Shown piece by piece: positions 46,044-55,030 of a stretch of 64,000 nucleotides of DNA. Position 1 is the stretch's first letter; every line of letters starts with the position of its first letter. This stretch comes from Vibrio sp. S9_S30 (lineage in GTDB: Bacteria > Pseudomonadota > Gammaproteobacteria > Enterobacterales > Vibrionaceae), in assembly GCF_014694455.1 (NCBI RefSeq), contig NZ_JAAUWT010000006.1, positions 1 through 64,000 of the forward strand. The letters run 5' to 3'. The notes under the pieces are model-generated. The model saw only the letters and a list, made by a program, of their open reading frames with translations, ran no database searches and was not told the origin of the DNA. Position numbers and translations under genes: made by a program.

Positions 46044-46784
46044 ATGAAAAAGTGGACCGTGATTGTATTTGCAATATTATGCAATTTATTGACCAATGTG
46101 AGTATGGCTAAGGAAAACACCGTTAACGTCGGGTTTGTCGTGGGGATCCCGCCTTTCGTTGTGGGTAATTCGGGTATTTTAGTGGATTTGGTGACTCAGG
46201 CATTGGGGAGGTCGGGGTATAACGTCGTGAATTATGAATTCCCAAGTAAGCAGTTCGATCAAGATCCTCTTAACGCGTTTGAAGAGCTTGATATATTTAT
46301 CGGTACACCACTTAACTTCAGAGTCGACTATTCTTACGGAAAGATTTATGAGTTTGATAATGTGGCCGTTTCTAAAGCTTCTAGCCAACTCAAAATCGAC
46401 AGAATTTCTGACCTGAAAGGTAAGTATATTGTTGGGTTTAACAATGCCAATCAACACTTAAAAGAGCCGTTTAGCACTTTTTATAATCAAGAGCTAAAAA
46501 ACTGGGAAGGATACAAGGAAATAGAAAATCAGCAGGCGCAATTTGAGATGTTGATGAAAGATCGTGCGCAGGTGATTCTGTTAGATCGAAGTATGGCGTA
46601 TTACTACGCTCGTCAGGCAGGCGTGGAAAATATGGAAGGGTTGGTTTTCCACGAAATATTCCCTCTAAAAAATGCCATTTACGTTGTCGGTCGCGATCAA
46701 AAGTATATCCAACTTATTTCTTCTAACCTCGACAGCATGAGAAGAGATGGGACGCTTGATGAACTGTTAGATAACTACAGATAG
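46044..46784 (+). CDS. Periplasmic solute-binding protein (SBP_bac_3-like)
   Basis: 246 residues from the ATG at 46044; an earlier ATG at 46020 lacks a ribosome site. The signal peptide (WTVIVFAILCNLLTNVSMA) is clear. The mature protein has the PBP-like two-lobe pattern (VNVGFVVGIPPFV, LDIFIGTPLNFRVDYSYG, DRISDLKGKYIVGFN, RDGTLDELLDNY), as in amino-acid-binding receptors. No ABC transporter permease or ATPase is encoded nearby. It ends 5 bp before a membrane histidine kinase, so it may act as an extracytoplasmic sensor for that kinase. Confidence 0.82.
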   Translation: MKKWTVIVFAILCNLLTNVSMAKENTVNVGFVVGIPPFVVGNSGILVDLVTQALGRSGYNVVNYEFPSKQFDQDPLNAFEELDIFIGTPLNFRVDYSYGKIYEFDNVAVSKASSQLKIDRISDLKGKYIVGFNNANQHLKEPFSTFYNQELKNWEGYKEIENQQAQFEMLMKDRAQVILLDRSMAYYYARQAGVENMEGLVFHEIFPLKNAIYVVGRDQKYIQLISSNLDSMRRDGTLDELLDNYR

Positions 46785-46789
46785 CTTTT

Positions 46790-48442
46790 ATGGCTAAAGA
46801 AGGTATGGCGAAGGAAGGGACAGCGAAAGAAGAGACGGTTCAATCTCGTCTTCCAAGGGTTCGATCTATAAATAAGCGGTTAGCGTTTAGGATCGTGATG
46901 TTTAGTTCGTTAGTAACTGTTTTTATTACGATCTTTCAGCTGTATACAGACTATGTGATTGATAAAAAAGACATTAGATCTAGCCAAGAGTATATATTTA
47001 CGTCTTACAAAAGTGCCTTGGCAGCCAGCTTGTGGGTTTTAAATAGTGATCTCATTGAATCTCAAGTCAATGGGATTATGAGCATTCCTGAAATAACGTA
47101 TGTTCAGGTTGAAAGTAAAGATGGCGATGTTTGGCGATCCGGCACTCATTTGGACAAGCACGTCATCAAACAATCGGTCGTCTTGCAACATGAGTATATT
47201 GGCGGCAAGGTGATCGATATTGGCACATTGACCATTCAGTCCGACTTGAGTGTTGTCTACCAAAAGCTGATAAACAAAGGCTTACTAATATTAATGTCGA
47301 ATGGCTTAAAAACCTTCTTTGTCGCAGGGTTCATTATTTTTATTGTGAGCCGCCTTGTCACCAACCCCCTTAACCAAATGAGCCAGTACTTTAGAGAGTA
47401 TCAATTTAAGCAAGTTAACCCGCCAATGGTGATCGACAGAAATAAGCAATACGGTGATGAAATTGATTTTATGGTTACCATCGTCAACAAAATGTGCACG
47501 GAACTTACGTGTTCCTACGATGTGGTGATGGAATCCAGAAAACAATTAGCCGAAGCTCTCGACGATAAGCAGAAGCTTTTGGATCAAGAAATCCGCTTTA
47601 AAGAAAACCTAGAAGTGATGGTTCAAGATAGAACGGCCACGTTAGAATCGACATTGGATGAGCTAAAAGCCGCGCAAAAAAGCATTGTCGAGAAAGAGAA
47701 AATGGCGTCGCTAGGTGGCTTGGTGGGAGGGGTCGCTCATGAAATCAATACGCCCCTTGGGATCAGTATTACGGCAAGCTCATTTCTTGAAAATCAGATA
47801 AAAAGGTTAGCAGAGGAGTTTGAGTCTGGAAAGCTTACGCGTTCAAAGTTCTCGGCATCGTTGGAGGGCATTTTTGAATCAGTTTCTATCTTAACGTCGA
47901 ATTTGCAAAGGGCAGAAACGTTGGTTTCGAGCTTTAAACAAGTGGCGGTCGATCAATCCGATCAGTCCTATTATCCATTTTTATTTAAAGAGCATTTAGA
48001 GAAGCTCATTGTTTCGCTTTCGCATGAGCTTAAACGGTATGACGCTAAAATAGACGTTCAGTGTGAAGACCATTTAAGTATCGAAAGTTATCCCAGTGCT
48101 TATGTGCAAATTTTCACGAACCTAATTACAAACAGCTTGAAACACGGGTTCGATGGTTGGGAGGGGGAAAGGCGCATTTCGATGACCATTACATCGGAAA
48201 TGGGTAATTTGGTTATCGATTATTGCGATACGGGGAAAGGCATTTCAAGCGAAGTAAACGACCGAATCTTTGAGCCATTTGTTACAACAAAACGGGGTCA
48301 GGGTGGAACGGGGTTGGGGGCGAACATTGTCTATAACCTTGTTACGCAGTTGCTTAAAGGGCAAATTGAAAGCATGAATGATATTGAATCTGGGGCGCGG
48401 TTTGTTATCTCCGTTCCGTTAGATTTGGTGTCGAAATCTTGA
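46790..48442 (+). CDS. Membrane histidine kinase, no partner regulator in window
   Basis: 550 residues. A repeated N-terminus (MAKEGMAKEGTAKEE) precedes a span at ~32-54, a periplasmic sensor of ~110 residues, a second span at ~165-188, a HAMP-like segment and a coiled coil (~245-305). The HisKA motif is MASLGGLVGGVAHEINTPLG with His317. The ATPase domain has NLITNSLKHGFDG (N box), DTGKGISSEVNDRIFEPF (G1/F) and GGTGLGANIVYNLV (G2). It is a complete kinase. A second ATG at 46805 could also start it. No response regulator follows. Co-transcribed with the solute-binding protein gene. Confidence 0.9.
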   Translation: MAKEGMAKEGTAKEETVQSRLPRVRSINKRLAFRIVMFSSLVTVFITIFQLYTDYVIDKKDIRSSQEYIFTSYKSALAASLWVLNSDLIESQVNGIMSIPEITYVQVESKDGDVWRSGTHLDKHVIKQSVVLQHEYIGGKVIDIGTLTIQSDLSVVYQKLINKGLLILMSNGLKTFFVAGFIIFIVSRLVTNPLNQMSQYFREYQFKQVNPPMVIDRNKQYGDEIDFMVTIVNKMCTELTCSYDVVMESRKQLAEALDDKQKLLDQEIRFKENLEVMVQDRTATLESTLDELKAAQKSIVEKEKMASLGGLVGGVAHEINTPLGISITASSFLENQIKRLAEEFESGKLTRSKFSASLEGIFESVSILTSNLQRAETLVSSFKQVAVDQSDQSYYPFLFKEHLEKLIVSLSHELKRYDAKIDVQCEDHLSIESYPSAYVQIFTNLITNSLKHGFDGWEGERRISMTITSEMGNLVIDYCDTGKGISSEVNDRIFEPFVTTKRGQGGTGLGANIVYNLVTQLLKGQIESMNDIESGARFVISVPLDLVSKS

Positions 48443-48490
48443 GGTTTTGTTAAGAACGCCACACAGTGATGGGTAAAACATCGTGAAGAG

Positions 48491-48518
48491 AAACCGAGCT
48501 TAATGGCTCGGTTTGTCC
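48491..48518 (+). terminator. Rho-independent terminator after the kinase gene
   Basis: Stem AAACCGAGC / GCTCGGTTT, 6-nt loop, then GTCCGTTTTATG. Confidence 0.8.
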
Positions 48519-48691
48519 GTTTTATGTCGGATTTGTTGTTTCCTATGAGCGTTGATTGAATGAGAGCCGTTAAATGGGACAGGCTAGCTGTCTTTGGATT
48601 CGTACTGATAATCGACATTAACAACAGCACGAAACAGGACTTCCCCGCGCTTTTTCGAAAAGGCTTCGATGTGCACGGTGTGATGGTTTAT

Positions 48692-48719
48692 TTAAAAAAA
48701 AAGCCCGATGTCATCGGGC
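48692..48719 (-). terminator. Rho-independent terminator of the TRAP-kdu operon
   Basis: On the minus strand the stem GCCCGATG / CATCGGGC is followed by a run of nine T. It lies about 165 bp beyond the kduD stop. Confidence 0.85.
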
Positions 48720-48845
48720 AAACTTGGAAATGTTTAATCGCTTAATATTCCAATGACTTGAAGTCAGATAGTACAGGTCACTTTATTTCTCTTACGTCCT
48801 TGTTTTTAAACCTCCTTGTTTTTTAACATAGTATGAACACAGCGC

Positions 48846-48880
48846 ACCACCTCAGCTTTGCTCTGCAACGTTGAGGTGGT
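48846..48880 (-). terminator. Hairpin directly after kduD
   Basis: Stem ACCACCTCA / TGAGGTGGT, extendable by two pairs, next to the kduD stop. Without a T-run it is probably an mRNA 3' structure ahead of the stronger terminator. Confidence 0.5.
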
Positions 48881-48885
48881 AATGG

Positions 48886-49641
48886 CTATCGCGCTTGCCA
48901 ACCGCCATCTACGGTGAGTACAGTACCGTTAACATAGTTAGACGCCCCAGATGCCAGAAATACCACTGCCCCTTCCATGTCTTCCGATTCGCCCCATCGA
49001 CCTGCGGGGATCCGGTTTAGAATTTCACTGTTTCTGACTTTGTCCTTTCTTAGCGCCTCGGTGTTGTCGGTTGCCATATAACCCGGCGCAATGGCGTTCA
49101 CGTTGATATCAAAGGGCGCCCATTCACAAGCGCCGATGCGCGTTAAGCCTAAAACGCCAGTTTTACTGGCGGTATATGAAGGGACACGTATGCCACCTTG
49201 GAAAGACAGCATGGAAGCGATATTGATGATTTTTCCAGGACGTTTTTGCGCAACCCACTGTTGAACCATGGCTTGACTGAGGAAAAAAACGGATTTGAGG
49301 TTGATGTTCATCACGCTGTCCCAGTCCTCTTCAGAAAACTGAATGCTGTCATTTCTTCTAATAATGCCGGCGTTGTTCACTAAGATGTCTGGAGTAATAT
49401 CAACCGTGGCAAGTGTGTCGACGATTGAGTTAATCGAATTTTTTTCACCTAAATCGACTTCGATACCAATAAATTTTTTACCGTGCTTTTCTATTTTTGC
49501 TTGTGTCTCCAGTGTGGACGTTCGAGCAACGCCCACAATGTCGGCGCCTGCTTTTGCCAGAGCGATACTCATTGCTTGCCCCAAGCCTTTTGAAGCGCCT
49601 GTGACTAAAGCGGTTTTCCCTTCCAAATTGAATAGTTCCAT
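48886..49641 (-). CDS. kduD: KduD, 2-dehydro-3-deoxy-D-gluconate 5-dehydrogenase
   Basis: 251 residues, the family length. Short-chain dehydrogenase with the cofactor motif TGASKGLG, NNAGIIRR, the catalytic S-Y-K set (NIASMLSFQGG, SYTASKTG) and the C-terminal YVNGTVLTVDGGW. LEGKTALVTGASKGLGQAM and IPAGRWGESEDMEGA are typical of KduD. It reduces 3-deoxy-D-glycero-2,5-hexodiulosonate to 2-keto-3-deoxygluconate. Starts 9 bp after the kduI stop, GAGG 5 nt upstream. Last gene of the TRAP-kdu operon. Confidence 0.92.
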   Translation of the reverse strand: MELFNLEGKTALVTGASKGLGQAMSIALAKAGADIVGVARTSTLETQAKIEKHGKKFIGIEVDLGEKNSINSIVDTLATVDITPDILVNNAGIIRRNDSIQFSEEDWDSVMNINLKSVFFLSQAMVQQWVAQKRPGKIINIASMLSFQGGIRVPSYTASKTGVLGLTRIGACEWAPFDINVNAIAPGYMATDNTEALRKDKVRNSEILNRIPAGRWGESEDMEGAVVFLASGASNYVNGTVLTVDGGWQAR

Positions 49642-49650
49642 GATGGCCTC

Positions 49651-50481
49651 TTAACGCATGTCTTGTGGATCGACAAAATCCATGTCATTGAATTCTTGAT
49701 TTTCCCCAGCCATTGCCCAAATAAAGCTGTAAGGATGAGTCCCGACCCCACTGTGAATTGACCAGCTCGGTGAGATAACGGCTTGTTCGTTTGAGATGAC
49801 GATATGACGAGTCTCGTCAGGTTTGCCCATAAAGTGGAAAACCTGAGAATCTTTGGAATCCGAAAAATAAAAATAAGCTTCCATACGACGAGCATGGGTA
49901 TGACAAGGCATCGTATTCCAATTGGAGGTGTTAACGAGTTCTGTTAACCCCATCACGAGCTGAGAGCTGCAGCATATTTCTGGGTGAATGTATTGATTAA
50001 TGATTCTTTCGTTTGAGTTTTTTGGATCGCCTAAATGAATTTGAATGGCTTCCGAACATCTCACTAGAGTCGTAGGTTTAGAGTGATGGCTGGGTGCGCT
50101 GCATAGATAAAAGCGAGCGGGATGGCTTTCATCAACGCTTTCGAATGAAACAGGGTGCTCTCCCTGGCCAATGTATAAGGCATCTTTATATTCTAAAGAA
50201 TAAATGTCATTTCCAACTCGGATCCGCCCTTTACCACCTAAATTGATGGTGGCCGCTTCGCGACGCTTAAAGAAGGTCAGCCCTCCCAGTTCTTTGCCCT
50301 CTGCGAGTTTTAGCGGTGTGCTTTCAGGGGAAATGCCGGCGATAATCAGCCGATCATCGTGGCAGTAATATTGCAGCACTTTTCCTTGCTCAAATATCGA
50401 TTCTATTAGGTAGCGGTCGCGCAACGTCTGTGTATCGTAACTGCTGTAATCCTCGGCATGAGTCGAATAATAGCTTTTCAT
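49651..50481 (-). CDS. kduI: KduI, 5-keto-4-deoxyuronate isomerase
   Basis: 276 residues, normal length. Cupin fold with metal-binding residues in NTMPCHTHARRMEAYFYF, plus FFKRREAATINLGGKGR and the ending SYSFIWAMAGENQ-like block. It converts 5-keto-4-deoxyuronate (the opened unsaturated uronate) to 3-deoxy-D-glycero-2,5-hexodiulosonate, the substrate of KduD. Placed between the TRAP permease gene (88-bp gap with a hairpin) and kduD. The presence of KduI-KduD rather than an alginate-type reductase shows that the imported sugar is a 4,5-unsaturated hexuronate. Confidence 0.94.
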   Translation of the reverse strand: MKSYYSTHAEDYSSYDTQTLRDRYLIESIFEQGKVLQYYCHDDRLIIAGISPESTPLKLAEGKELGGLTFFKRREAATINLGGKGRIRVGNDIYSLEYKDALYIGQGEHPVSFESVDESHPARFYLCSAPSHHSKPTTLVRCSEAIQIHLGDPKNSNERIINQYIHPEICCSSQLVMGLTELVNTSNWNTMPCHTHARRMEAYFYFSDSKDSQVFHFMGKPDETRHIVISNEQAVISPSWSIHSGVGTHPYSFIWAMAGENQEFNDMDFVDPQDMR

Positions 50482-50516
50482 ATTTCTTAATCCGTTAAAT
50501 TTGAAACGAGTGAACC

Positions 50517-50541
50517 CAACCCATAGATTTCTTATGGGTTG
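50517..50541 (-). terminator. Hairpin between the TRAP permease and kduI genes
   Basis: Stem CAACCCATA / TATGGGTTG with a 7-nt loop and no T-run. Likely an intercistronic mRNA structure. Confidence 0.45.
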
Positions 50542-50569
50542 AATACCATTTTTTGTTTAATTGATGGCT

Positions 50570-51847
50570 TTAAGGGTAGAGAAGGTTAGGGAGCCACATC
50601 ACCAAACCGGGCATAAAAGTGACGATGAGTAGAACGAAAACCAGCGGTACCAAAAATGGCATGGTAGCCACAACACAGCGCTCGAAACTCAGTTTGGATA
50701 TGCTTGATAAAACATAAAGCACGACCCCAACGGGAGGCGTTAATAAGCTTATCATTAGAGTGAGCACCATAATTACGCCAAAGTGCACAGGATCAACCCC
50801 AAGTTGTGTCACGGCCGGAAGCAGCACAGGGACTAAGATGGTCATGGCGGCAATGGTTTCCATAAAACACCCAATCACCAGCAGTAAAAGTAGAATGATG
50901 CTGAGAACCACGTACTTGTTGTCGGAGATGGTCATGAGCCCATCAGCCATGGCGGTCGCAATATTATAATTGGTGAGTAACCAAGCAAATATCGAAGCCG
51001 AAGCAACCACAAACAACACGACAGCCGTTGTTTCTATCGATTTTAATGAAACTACCGCTAATCTTTTTAAGTTCAAGCTCTTGTAAACGACAGAACCCAA
51101 AAATAGCGCCCAAACTACGGCAGCAATGGCGGCCTCTGTTGGAGTGAGTACCCCAGTGGTAATTCCACCCACAACAATAATGGGTGTGAGTAAGGACAAG
51201 AATGCCCCTTTGCTGCTTGAGGCGACTCGTTTGATAGAGAATGCACTGTCTACTGGGTAATTCCGGCGCTTGGCGTACCATGCAATCATGACCATCAGAG
51301 CAACGGCCATCATAAGGCCGGGAATCAGCCCTGCGGCAAACAGCTTACCTATAGATGCGGACGCTAAAACGCCATAAATAACCATAGGCAAAGAGGGCGG
51401 AATAATGGGGCCAATGGTGGAAGATGCCGCGGTAATTCCAACAGAGAATTCACTGTCATATCCTGCCTCACGCATGGCTTTTATTTCGATAGCGCCAAGG
51501 CCGCCAGCATCGGCAACCGCGGCACCAGACATGCCTGCAAACACGACACTACCGCCAACGTTTACATGCCCCAAGCCACCAGGTAACCAACCCACAAGAG
51601 ATTTGGCAAAGTCGAAAATACGATTCGTTATCCCTGCCGAGTTCATTAAATTCCCTGCGAGAATAAAAAACGGCACCGCTAGAAGAGGGAAACTGTCCAC
51701 GCCACTGACCATTCGGTGCAGTACCACCATGCTTGGTAAATTGGCGTCGATCAAAATGAACAACAAAGACGCGCCCGCTAACGCAACCGCCACAGGCAAA
51801 CCAATTAAAATAAATATGGCGGCAGCAATAAATAAAATTGCGATCAT
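50570..51847 (-). CDS. TRAP transporter large permease (DctM-type)
   Basis: 425 residues with about a dozen hydrophobic segments. Family features are FPLLAVPFFILAGNLMN, GLGHVNVGGSVVFAGMSGAA, GPIIPPSLPMVIYGVLA and LTLMISLLTPPVGVVLYVLS. It forms the sodium-driven transport channel with the small subunit and takes substrate from the solute receptor. It overlaps the small-permease gene by 4 bp. Substrate is inferred from the kdu neighbours: an unsaturated or keto-deoxy uronate. Confidence 0.94.
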   Translation of the reverse strand: MIAILFIAAAIFILIGLPVAVALAGASLLFILIDANLPSMVVLHRMVSGVDSFPLLAVPFFILAGNLMNSAGITNRIFDFAKSLVGWLPGGLGHVNVGGSVVFAGMSGAAVADAGGLGAIEIKAMREAGYDSEFSVGITAASSTIGPIIPPSLPMVIYGVLASASIGKLFAAGLIPGLMMAVALMVMIAWYAKRRNYPVDSAFSIKRVASSSKGAFLSLLTPIIVVGGITTGVLTPTEAAIAAVVWALFLGSVVYKSLNLKRLAVVSLKSIETTAVVLFVVASASIFAWLLTNYNIATAMADGLMTISDNKYVVLSIILLLLLVIGCFMETIAAMTILVPVLLPAVTQLGVDPVHFGVIMVLTLMISLLTPPVGVVLYVLSSISKLSFERCVVATMPFLVPLVFVLLIVTFMPGLVMWLPNLLYP

Positions 51848-52473
51848 GATGGATCCTCCGAAGAATGGTCATCGTTATTTTTTAGGCGTTTGATTAACCT
51901 ATAGATTTCGATGATCAGCATCGCGACAAAAGATAAAGCAACGGATTGATATATAACGCTTCTGGATAAATCGATAGCCATGAGCTTTTGAAATTTCATG
52001 GCGTCCGCTACCGTTAAACACAAGTAGATAGCACTGGCAAAAAAGAGGGACTGTAATATCGAGTTAAGCCAAACCACCTTTTTCTGATAAACCGCTGGGA
52101 GCTTGGAAACAAAAAACTGCACGCTAATGTGTGCGTGTCTTTTTAGTGCTAACGCAGCGCCAAAAAAGGTGAGAATAATAAGAATATTTCGAGCAATTTC
52201 CTCTGTCCAAACGGCTGAATCGTTAAGAAAGTAGCGAGTAAAAAACTGGTAAAAGACAACAAAAGCCAATATCCAGAAAGCCAGAATGCAAAACCATTCG
52301 AGTATGCCGATACTGCTCCACGTAAAATTTTTATCTTCGTCTTCTATGAACCCGCTTACCTCTTCTTCTGTCTGTGCGATGTTTTGTTTTTTATTTTGTT
52401 TATCAGGTCTATTCATTTCTTTTTTTATTTCTCGGAAATTTTGAGAGGTACCCGTGTTCTCTGCGTCTAACAT
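51844..52473 (-). CDS. TRAP transporter small permease (DctQ-type)
   Basis: 209 residues, longer than usual because of a ~50-residue hydrophilic N-terminal extension. Four membrane segments follow (ILEWFCILAFWILAFVVFYQ, ILIILTFFGAALAL, LNSILQSLFFASAIYLCL, VALSFVAMLIIEIY), with the family motif DSAVWTEEIARNILI and KRHAHISVQFF. AGGAG is 6 nt before ATG. Partner of the large permease; the gene overlaps it. Confidence 0.92.
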   Translation of the reverse strand: MLDAENTGTSQNFREIKKEMNRPDKQNKKQNIAQTEEEVSGFIEDEDKNFTWSSIGILEWFCILAFWILAFVVFYQFFTRYFLNDSAVWTEEIARNILIILTFFGAALALKRHAHISVQFFVSKLPAVYQKKVVWLNSILQSLFFASAIYLCLTVADAMKFQKLMAIDLSRSVIYQSVALSFVAMLIIEIYRLIKRLKNNDDHSSEDPS

Positions 52474-52496
52474 TTCACGCTCCTAGAGGTTTATAC

Positions 52497-52534
52497 AAAA
52501 TGGTTCGCTATGTTTATGCGTAACGAACCATTTT
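52497..52534 (-). terminator. Attenuator-like hairpin between receptor and permease genes
   Basis: Stem AAAATGGTTCG / CGAACCATTTT (11 bp), 16-nt loop, trailing TTTTGTAT on the minus strand. It lies just after the solute-receptor stop and would favour more receptor than permease, as is usual in TRAP operons. Confidence 0.6.
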
Positions 52535-52543
52535 GATTTGAAG

Positions 52544-53539
52544 TTAAAGTTCTTGGAATCGTTTGTAGACTTCTTCCGACCAAGAAGCGTGTTTACCGTT
52601 GTGGACTGCCATTGCAGCTTTGCGGAATGCTTCACGATCAATGTCGGCGTTTACCTTGACACCTTGCGCAATAAACCAAGCAACCAAATCTTGTTCTGAT
52701 TGGCGAATATCATTACTGGCACCAGCCGAAGCTTCGACAAATACCTTTTTGAACATGGCTTTATCGCTGTCAGATAATTTGTTCCATGTAGGACCGCCAA
52801 CCACCGTCACTAAGCTATCAATGATATGACCCGTTAAATTGATGTACTTTTGTACTTCGTAAAACTTTTTAGCTTGGATCGTGGGTAGGGGATTTTCTTG
52901 TCCATCAACCACGCCTTGCGATAGCGCTAGGTAAACTTCAGAGAATGCGATAGGTGTAGCATTTGCCCCAACGGAGTCTGTAAACATCTGGAAGAGCGGG
53001 GCCGGCGGGACACGAAGTTTCATGTCTTTCATATCAGCAGGTTTAGATATTGGCTTATTCGATGTCACCATGCGCTGACCATAGTAAGTAAGAGATTGAA
53101 TATTGTGTCCTGTTACCGATTCATACCCTTTACTCAAATCTGCAAACAGTGAACTATTGGCGTAAGCATTAAAATGTTCAAAGTTTCGCAACATAAATGG
53201 TGCACTAGGTATCGCAAGTGGGCCGTATGAGCGACCAACAAATGTTGAGCCTGTGTAGATAATATCAATTGTCCCTAAGCTCAAAGATTCGTTGATTTCA
53301 TTTTCTTTACCAAGCGATGCGGCGGGGAAAACCTGAATGTCGAATTTTCCTTCGCTGCGCTTGCCAATTTCTTCCGCTGCCCAAACCGCCCATTTATGAT
53401 ACGGGGTAGACGTTTCATATACGTGTGCCCATTTCAGCTTTTCTGCCGAAACGACTGCAGGGGAGAATAAGCCAGAAAGTGCCAGTGTGGTCGCTGTAAA
53501 GCTAAGGGTTACACGTTTTAGCCATTTCCTTTTGTCCAT
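52544..53539 (-). CDS. TRAP transporter solute-binding protein (DctP-type)
   Basis: 331 residues from the ATG at 53539 (AGGAG 6 nt upstream; the open frame to 53605 is not used). Signal peptide with hydrophobic core VTLSFTATTLALSGLF and cleavage near VVSA-EKLKWAHV. The mature part has DctP motifs: AEEIGKRSEGKFDIQVFPAASLG, MVTSNKPISKPADMKDMKLRV split over the family block, the substrate-gripping arginine region KLRVPPAPLF, and SQGVVDGQENPLPTI. It binds the substrate in the periplasm. First gene of the leftward operon. Confidence 0.93.
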   Translation of the reverse strand: MDKRKWLKRVTLSFTATTLALSGLFSPAVVSAEKLKWAHVYETSTPYHKWAVWAAEEIGKRSEGKFDIQVFPAASLGKENEINESLSLGTIDIIYTGSTFVGRSYGPLAIPSAPFMLRNFEHFNAYANSSLFADLSKGYESVTGHNIQSLTYYGQRMVTSNKPISKPADMKDMKLRVPPAPLFQMFTDSVGANATPIAFSEVYLALSQGVVDGQENPLPTIQAKKFYEVQKYINLTGHIIDSLVTVVGGPTWNKLSDSDKAMFKKVFVEASAGASNDIRQSEQDLVAWFIAQGVKVNADIDREAFRKAAMAVHNGKHASWSEEVYKRFQEL

Positions 53540-54020
53540 TTTTTGCTCCTTAAAATTGAAACGTGTTCTTGCTGTTTTTCTGTTTTGAACTGTATGCGTT
53601 GTCATCCTTTCGACTAAAAATCTAACACACGTATGTCATCATACAAGTTGTTTTTTTGATCGATTTTGACTGGGTTTAGTATGCAATGAACTTCATTTTT
53701 GATGTGGAGGCTCTATTTAACTTTCTGAAAAAAAAGGGGTTTAAAATGCGGGCAACCCCTAATTTGAATGGTGTGTGAGGTAAATTGAATTCTATTTATT
53801 GTGCGCAATATCAATATTTATTATTTTTTAAGACACGATTAAGAGGGCAAAATAAAACGACAGATATACAAGCATATGCATTTTAGATTTAATGAGTGTT
53901 GTTTATTGCTGTGAAATTGAATTAGGATGATACAGCCAAGCGACGTTAAACCAGCTTACCGCTTGAAGCTACGGAACCATAAATAGAAATAATGAAAGTT
54001 GGTGGAGGCTATTTACTAAA
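53540..54020. promoter_or_regulatory. Divergent promoter region of the uronate locus
   Basis: 480 bp between the TRAP operon (minus) and the FadR-type regulator (plus). It holds a dyad GTATG-TCAT-CATAC at 53631-53644, about 90 bp before the receptor gene, in the style of GntR-family operators (short inverted repeat with a central spacer). Otherwise A+T-rich. The operator assignment is inference. Confidence 0.4.
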
Positions 54021-54722
54021 ATGTTAGGCAAGAGAAAAACACTGGCATCTCAACTTATTGAAAAATTAAAGAAAGACATTGTTGACGGTATTTTGCTACC
54101 TGGAGATAAGTTGCCATCAGAACAAAGTCTTATTAATCAGTATGGTGTTAGCCGAACCGTTGTCCGTGAAGCAATTGCAGGGTTAAGGGCTGACGGAATG
54201 GTGCTAACACGTCAAGGCATCGGTGCTTTTGTAACCGAAAACCCTGTGAGTAAGTTAGAGTTATTTAACCCGACCACGTTAAAAGACATTTTGCATGTGC
54301 TCGATTTGAGATTATGCCTAGAGACAAAAACAGCGCAGCTAGCCGCAGAGCATCATACGGACATCCAGCTCGCTAAAATTGCTGCCGCTTTGGATGCCTT
54401 CAAAAAAGCGGAATACGACTACAGTGAAGTGTCCATCGCGGATTTTCAATTTCATATCGCGATTGCAGAGGCATCGGGAAACCCTTATTTCCTAAAGTTA
54501 CTGGAGCATTTAGGCCCTCAAATTATTCCCCACTCTCGTATTGATTTATATCAGCTGCCAGATGATGAAGCCGACTTCCTTGATCGTGTATATTTAGAAC
54601 ATAAGAAAATGTATGAGTATATTGCAGAAAGAGACAGTGAAAATGCAGGTAAGACAATGGCTTTCCATTTAGAGAAGGGTATTTCAAGGTATAAGAAACT
54701 GGATTCCGAATCTATTAATTAG
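54021..54722 (+). CDS. FadR-subfamily GntR regulator of the uronate locus
   Basis: 233 residues. The N-terminal winged helix is typical (LIEKLKKDIVDGILLPGDKL, PSEQSLINQYGVSRTVVREA, GMVLTRQGIGAFV). The C-terminal FCD helical domain holds putative metal and ligand residues (DFQFHIAIAEASGNPYFLKL, and a late HLEKG). Regulators of this type (ExuR, UxuR, KdgR-like) respond to sugar acids and usually repress. Position between the TRAP-kdu operon and the lyase genes points to local control. GGAGG is present but 12 nt before ATG, which may limit expression. Confidence 0.88.
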   Translation: MLGKRKTLASQLIEKLKKDIVDGILLPGDKLPSEQSLINQYGVSRTVVREAIAGLRADGMVLTRQGIGAFVTENPVSKLELFNPTTLKDILHVLDLRLCLETKTAQLAAEHHTDIQLAKIAAALDAFKKAEYDYSEVSIADFQFHIAIAEASGNPYFLKLLEHLGPQIIPHSRIDLYQLPDDEADFLDRVYLEHKKMYEYIAERDSENAGKTMAFHLEKGISRYKKLDSESIN

Positions 54723-55030
54723 ACGTTGAGCCGTTTTTATTTCATTCTTTCTTTATTTTTCTTTCAAGTATATTTCTAATTGTGATCTGTGCTAAATAAA
54801 TAATACTATTTTATTTGATTGTATTGACAGATTTAGCTGTGAGCCAATAAGAATCGTCATGCGTTGTTCATTCTTTGTCGACAACTTCAATGGATTTTGA
54901 GGTTGTTCTATGTGGTATTCGACAAAGAAAGAAAGTGAAAGTTTTGGCTTCTTTTTATGTCGTTTACTTTTCGATTTGTTCTTTGATTTTACCTTAGTTA
55001 GGTGGATCAAATGATTGAGAGGTAACAACG
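54723..55030. other. Leader region of the lyase gene with a large hairpin
   Basis: 308 bp without a gene. At 54871-54881 and 54919-54929 there is a perfect 11-bp inverted pair (TTCTTTGTCGA / TCGACAAAGAA) that encloses a second 9-bp pair (caacttcaa / ttgaggttg, one mismatch-type wobble). Together they form a long stem with a 13-nt bulge. It could end the regulator transcript or act in the lyase leader. Confidence 0.5.

Noticed and set aside
48560-48745. 61-codon plus-strand frame beyond the kinase gene
   Set aside because: Runs through the terminator of the opposite operon and has no domain.
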